Shown: positions 61,270 through 64,000 of the stretch, in pieces
How the letters are laid out: each line of letters begins with the position of its first letter
How positions within the stretch are numbered: position 1 is the stretch's first letter
Assembly (NCBI GenBank): GCA_002500665.1
Contig: DLRY01000100.1
Coordinates: 1-64,000 of the forward strand
Source of the DNA: Opitutia bacterium UBA7876
GTDB lineage: Bacteria; Verrucomicrobiota; Verrucomicrobiia; Opitutales; Seribacteraceae
DNA: 64,000 nt
Direction: 5' to 3'
Program-made: the position numbers and the translations under genes
Notes under the pieces: generated by a model
Databases searched by the model: none
What the model was told of the DNA's origin: nothing
Seen by the model: the letters and a program-made list of their open reading frames with translations, nothing else

Positions 61270-62636
61270 ATTCGTACCGCTTCGCTTCAGTCTTCCTCCT
61301 TCTCCCGTTGCTTGCCTCGGAGGGGAGCAAGCCCAACGTTCTCCTCATCATGGCGGACGACGTAGGGATTGATGGCTTCGGTTGCTACGGGGGAACCTCC
61401 TACCATACCCCTCACATCGATAAGCTGGCCAAGGAAGGCCTTCGCTTTACCCATGCCTACTCGCAGCCTCTCTGCACGCCTACCCGGGTGCAAATCATGA
61501 CGGGTAGATACAACCACCGCAACTGGACCTATTTCGGGATTCTCGATCCGAGGGAAAGAACTTTCGGTCACATGATGAAGGACGCCGGCTACAAGACTTG
61601 CATCTCGGGGAAGTGGCAGCTCCAGTCCTACGACCCGCCCGACTTTCCCAATGCCCGACTCAGACGGGGCAAAGGGATGAAAGTGACCGAGGCGGGCTTC
61701 GACGAGCATTGCCTTTTCCATTCCTGGCACACAGAGGACAAGGGCTCCCGCTACGCAGGCCCGACTTATTATAAGAACGAAAAGCTCGTAACCGAGGGCA
61801 AAGACAAATACGGGCCTGACATATCGGTCGACTTCATTTTGGACTTCATGAAGCGCAACCGGCAAAAGCCCATGTTCGTTTATTACCCGATGGCCCTCCC
61901 CCACTGGCCCATGGTTCCCACGCCTGACTCCGAGGAATGGAAGGATCCCGGAAACAGAGACGAGGAGGACCTGCGCTATTTCTCGGATATGGTCGCCTAC
62001 ATGGACAAGCTGGTCGGCCGATTGACCTCCGGGATCCATGAGCTCGGGATCCGGCGGAATACGCTCGTCCTGTTTTACTCCGACAACGGCACTCACCTAG
62101 AAGTGACTTCCACCCTCAACGGCAAGCAGGTCCAGGGAGGGAAGGCTACGCCCAGCCAGACCGGCATCCGCGTTCCCCTTATCGCCAACTGGCCGGGCAG
62201 GATCAAGGGTGGCCGAACGAGTTCGGACTTGGTGGACGCATCCGACTTCTTTCCCACCCTCGCGGAGTTGGCCCAGACAAAGGTTCCGGCGGAACGGCAA
62301 ATCGACGGGCATAGCTTCGCCCGAAGCTTATTCGATAAACCCGGCAAGAGAAGGGACTGGTGCTTCTTCTGGTACGATCCCCGGCCCGGTTGGGACAAGA
62401 ACCGCTTCTCGAGGAGCGTCTTCGCCCTCGACCATAACTACAAATTATTTTCGGACGGAAGATTCTTTGACGTCCGCGGGACGGAAATGCGCGAGACCGA
62501 GCTCGACGTAGGGCGACTCGGAGCCAAGGCCCGACAAGCGAAGGAAAAGCTCAGGAGGGCAATCAGCGAAGCGATGAAGGGACCGATATCCGGGCATGCC
62601 CTGAAGGTCGTCGATGCCTTTGGGAACCCCCTCTAA
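61266..62636 (+). CDS. Exported sulfatase with C-T-P-T-R motif
   Basis: 456 residues when read from GTG 61266, which overlaps the upstream TGA (GTGA) and begins a signal peptide (MNSYRFASVFLLLPLLASEG); an ATG at 61230 would bury the leader behind 12 residues and overlap the upstream gene by 40 bases. The modification motif is C-T-P-T-R at 70-74, with Thr for the common Ser. MADDVGIDGFGCYGG and FYSDNGTHLE hold metal ligands, while the lysine/histidine strand reads SGKWQLQS with Gln where most have His. This might shift substrate choice. Last gene of the sulfatase-peptidase operon. Confidence 0.92.
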   Translation: MNSYRFASVFLLLPLLASEGSKPNVLLIMADDVGIDGFGCYGGTSYHTPHIDKLAKEGLRFTHAYSQPLCTPTRVQIMTGRYNHRNWTYFGILDPRERTFGHMMKDAGYKTCISGKWQLQSYDPPDFPNARLRRGKGMKVTEAGFDEHCLFHSWHTEDKGSRYAGPTYYKNEKLVTEGKDKYGPDISVDFILDFMKRNRQKPMFVYYPMALPHWPMVPTPDSEEWKDPGNRDEEDLRYFSDMVAYMDKLVGRLTSGIHELGIRRNTLVLFYSDNGTHLEVTSTLNGKQVQGGKATPSQTGIRVPLIANWPGRIKGGRTSSDLVDASDFFPTLAELAQTKVPAERQIDGHSFARSLFDKPGKRRDWCFFWYDPRPGWDKNRFSRSVFALDHNYKLFSDGRFFDVRGTEMRETELDVGRLGAKARQAKEKLRRAISEAMKGPISGHALKVVDAFGNPL

Positions 62637-62647
62637 AAAACCTTACC

Positions 62648-64000
62648 CTACTCCACCGTGACCGACTTGGCCAGGTTGCGGGGCTTGTCGACGTCGAGGC
62701 CGCGCAGGCGGGCGAAATGATAAGCAAACAACTGCAGGGGAAGATTGGCGAGGATCGGGCGGACCACTTCGTGGGAATCGGGCAGGCGAAAGACGTCGTC
62801 GGCCGCTTCATCGGGAATCTCAACGTTCTCGGGAGCAAGGGCCAGCACCGGACCATTGCGGGCCTTCACTTCTTGCATGTTGGCAATTGTCTTGGCGGAC
62901 AAATCGTTGCCCTCGACCACGAAGATCGAGGGGCACTCCGGGCTGATCAGGGCGATGGGGCCGTGCTTGAGTTCGGCCGCCGGGTATCCCTCGGCGTGAG
63001 CGTAGGAAATTTCCTTCAATTTCAAGGCTCCCTCGAGGGCAACCGGATAGAGGCTCTGGCGACCGAGAAAAAGGAGATGCTCGGCCTTCGAGTACTTGAC
63101 CGCAAGTTCCCTGATCTGTTCGCCTTGCTGAAGAACCTTGGCCACTAGGTCGGGCAAGCCGTTAAGGGCCTCGACGATTATCTGACCATCCATGGGCGAC
63201 AGGTCGCGCATTCGGCCCAGAGCCAAGCCCAGCATGGCGCTGAGGCAAACCTGAGAAGAGAACGCTTTGGTTGAGGCGACCCCGATTTCAGGGCCCACCC
63301 GCTGGTAGACCCCGCCGTCGGTTTCGCGGGCCAGGGAAGAACCGACCACGTTGGTGATCCCCAAGGTGAGCAGTCCCTTGGTCTTGGCTTCCCTGACTGC
63401 CTCGAGCGTGTCGAGGGTCTCCCCAGATTGGCTGACGGCGATGACGAGGGATTTGCCGGCCTTGGGAGAATTCCGGTATCGGAACTCGGAGGCGTGCTCC
63501 ACCTCAACCGGGACGCGAGCAAGGCGCTCGATCATGTATTCGCCCACCATACACGCATGCCGGGCCGTGCCACAGGCCACGAAGATGATCCTGTCCAGGT
63601 CGCGAAGCGTTTCTTCGTGACCCTCGAGGCCACCGAGCTTGGCGGTGGTTCCATCATCCCCAAAACGGCCCCGCAGGGTGTTCTCCAGAGCGGTCGGTTG
63701 CTCGAAAATCTCTTTTTCCATGTAGGAATCGAAATCCCCCAGTTCGACCTCCTCGAGAATCTGGTCCAACGGATGGGTCACGGCTTGAGCATCCTGGCCC
63801 TCGAGGGTGGTAATCCTGAATCCTCCCTTGTCCAGAACGGCAATCTCCCCGTCGTTGAGGAAGACGGCCTCCTTGGCACGTCCCACGAAGGCAGAAGCGT
63901 CGCTTGCGATGAAATTCGCCTCATCACCCAGCCCGACTACGAGAGGCGATCCACGACGGGCTCCGATCATGACCTCCGGATAATCGAGGCAGAGAACGGC
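62648..64000 (-). CDS. glmS: Glutamine-fructose-6-phosphate aminotransferase, N-terminus cut by window edge
   Basis: The frame is open from the right edge to a TAG at 62648 (450 codons visible). It makes glucosamine-6-phosphate from fructose-6-phosphate and glutamine, the first step to UDP-GlcNAc. The two SIS domains are seen: FVACGTARHACMVGEY, VIAVSQSGETLDTLEAV and GVASTKAFSSQVCLSAM in the first, LFLGRQSLYPVALEGALKLK and AEGYPAAELKHGPIALIS in the second. The C-terminus DKPRNLAKSVTVE is the invariant family ending. The glutaminase domain is mostly missing; its end (FIASDASAF) is present. It is convergent with the last sulfatase across 11 bases. Confidence 0.96.
   Translation of the reverse strand, partial: AVLCLDYPEVMIGARRGSPLVVGLGDEANFIASDASAFVGRAKEAVFLNDGEIAVLDKGGFRITTLEGQDAQAVTHPLDQILEEVELGDFDSYMEKEIFEQPTALENTLRGRFGDDGTTAKLGGLEGHEETLRDLDRIIFVACGTARHACMVGEYMIERLARVPVEVEHASEFRYRNSPKAGKSLVIAVSQSGETLDTLEAVREAKTKGLLTLGITNVVGSSLARETDGGVYQRVGPEIGVASTKAFSSQVCLSAMLGLALGRMRDLSPMDGQIIVEALNGLPDLVAKVLQQGEQIRELAVKYSKAEHLLFLGRQSLYPVALEGALKLKEISYAHAEGYPAAELKHGPIALISPECPSIFVVEGNDLSAKTIANMQEVKARNGPVLALAPENVEIPDEAADDVFRLPDSHEVVRPILANLPLQLFAYHFARLRGLDVDKPRNLAKSVTVE

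Noticed and set aside
1..64000. CRISPR arrays, tRNA genes, rRNA and mobile elements
   Set aside because: No regularly spaced repeats, cloverleaf-like genes, transposase or integrase motifs were seen on either strand by reading; a dedicated scan was not possible.

Overview
The window reads as a chromosome segment from a PVC-superphylum bacterium, most likely Verrucomicrobiota (Planctomycetota is the alternative). The main evidence is the density of families almost confined to those phyla: DUF1552/DUF1592 pairs, DUF1549-DUF1553/DUF1501 pairs, the PVC-type CxxCH propeller protein, DUF1080 proteins, BPSS1187-like hydrolases and seven sulfatases. Coding is very dense: no gap exceeds 300 bases, many neighbours overlap by ATGA, GTGA or TGATG, and two convergent pairs share a CTAG at their stops. 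I see no tRNA, rRNA, CRISPR array, prophage or insertion sequence. Start codons rarely have a clear Shine-Dalgarno sequence, so several starts were chosen from signal peptides and overlaps.

Layout. 1-4023 (minus): sulfatase, beta-propeller protein and an SGNH esterase cut by the left edge. 4099-6285 (minus): a large exported protein (SHD1, sugar-binding-protein fold, SHD1, calycin-like, ankyrin) broken by one in-frame TAA. 6404-8706 (plus): unknown exported protein and an SLC13-type anion symporter. 8703-18841 (minus): a block of two DUF1592 dihaem proteins and three DUF1552 proteins. 19019-22915 (plus): a TctC-TctA transporter without TctB, followed by a sulfatase lacking a signal peptide. 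22930-36127 (minus): lipoprotein amidohydrolase and Tat-exported oxidoreductase; sulfatase, small exported protein and SGNH esterase; a phosphatase-kinase pair; two DUF1080 proteins with an alpha/beta hydrolase; ferrochelatase; another sulfatase. 36259-40960 (plus): a third DUF1592/DUF1552 pair. 40957-48233 (minus): DUF1549/1553 protein, DUF1501 protein and PVC-type haem propeller. 48416-56381: membrane-anchored TAXI protein, DUF5916 outer-membrane protein, 3-methyladenine glycosylase, lone DUF1501 protein, LRR-VHL-like protein, beta-propeller. 56439-62636 (plus): sulfatase, M90 peptidase, S41 peptidase, sulfatase, sulfatase in a tightly overlapped operon. 62648-64000 (minus): glmS, cut by the right edge.

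How it may work together (inference): most products carry export signals, and the set fits desulfation, deacylation and oxidative breakdown of sulfated polysaccharides outside the cytoplasm. Sulfatases and SGNH esterases would remove substituents. The Gfo/Idh/MocA oxidoreductase and DUF1080 proteins suggest 3-keto-sugar chemistry. The many c-type haem proteins could take the electrons, and ferrochelatase would supply haem. SLC13, TctCA and TAXI proteins would move or sense small anions.

The most unusual items are the stop-interrupted SHD1/binding-protein/ankyrin gene, the repeated placement of beta-sandwich modules next to coiled-coil helices in four cytochrome-like proteins, the LRR-VHL-like fusion, and the peptidase-sulfatase operon.
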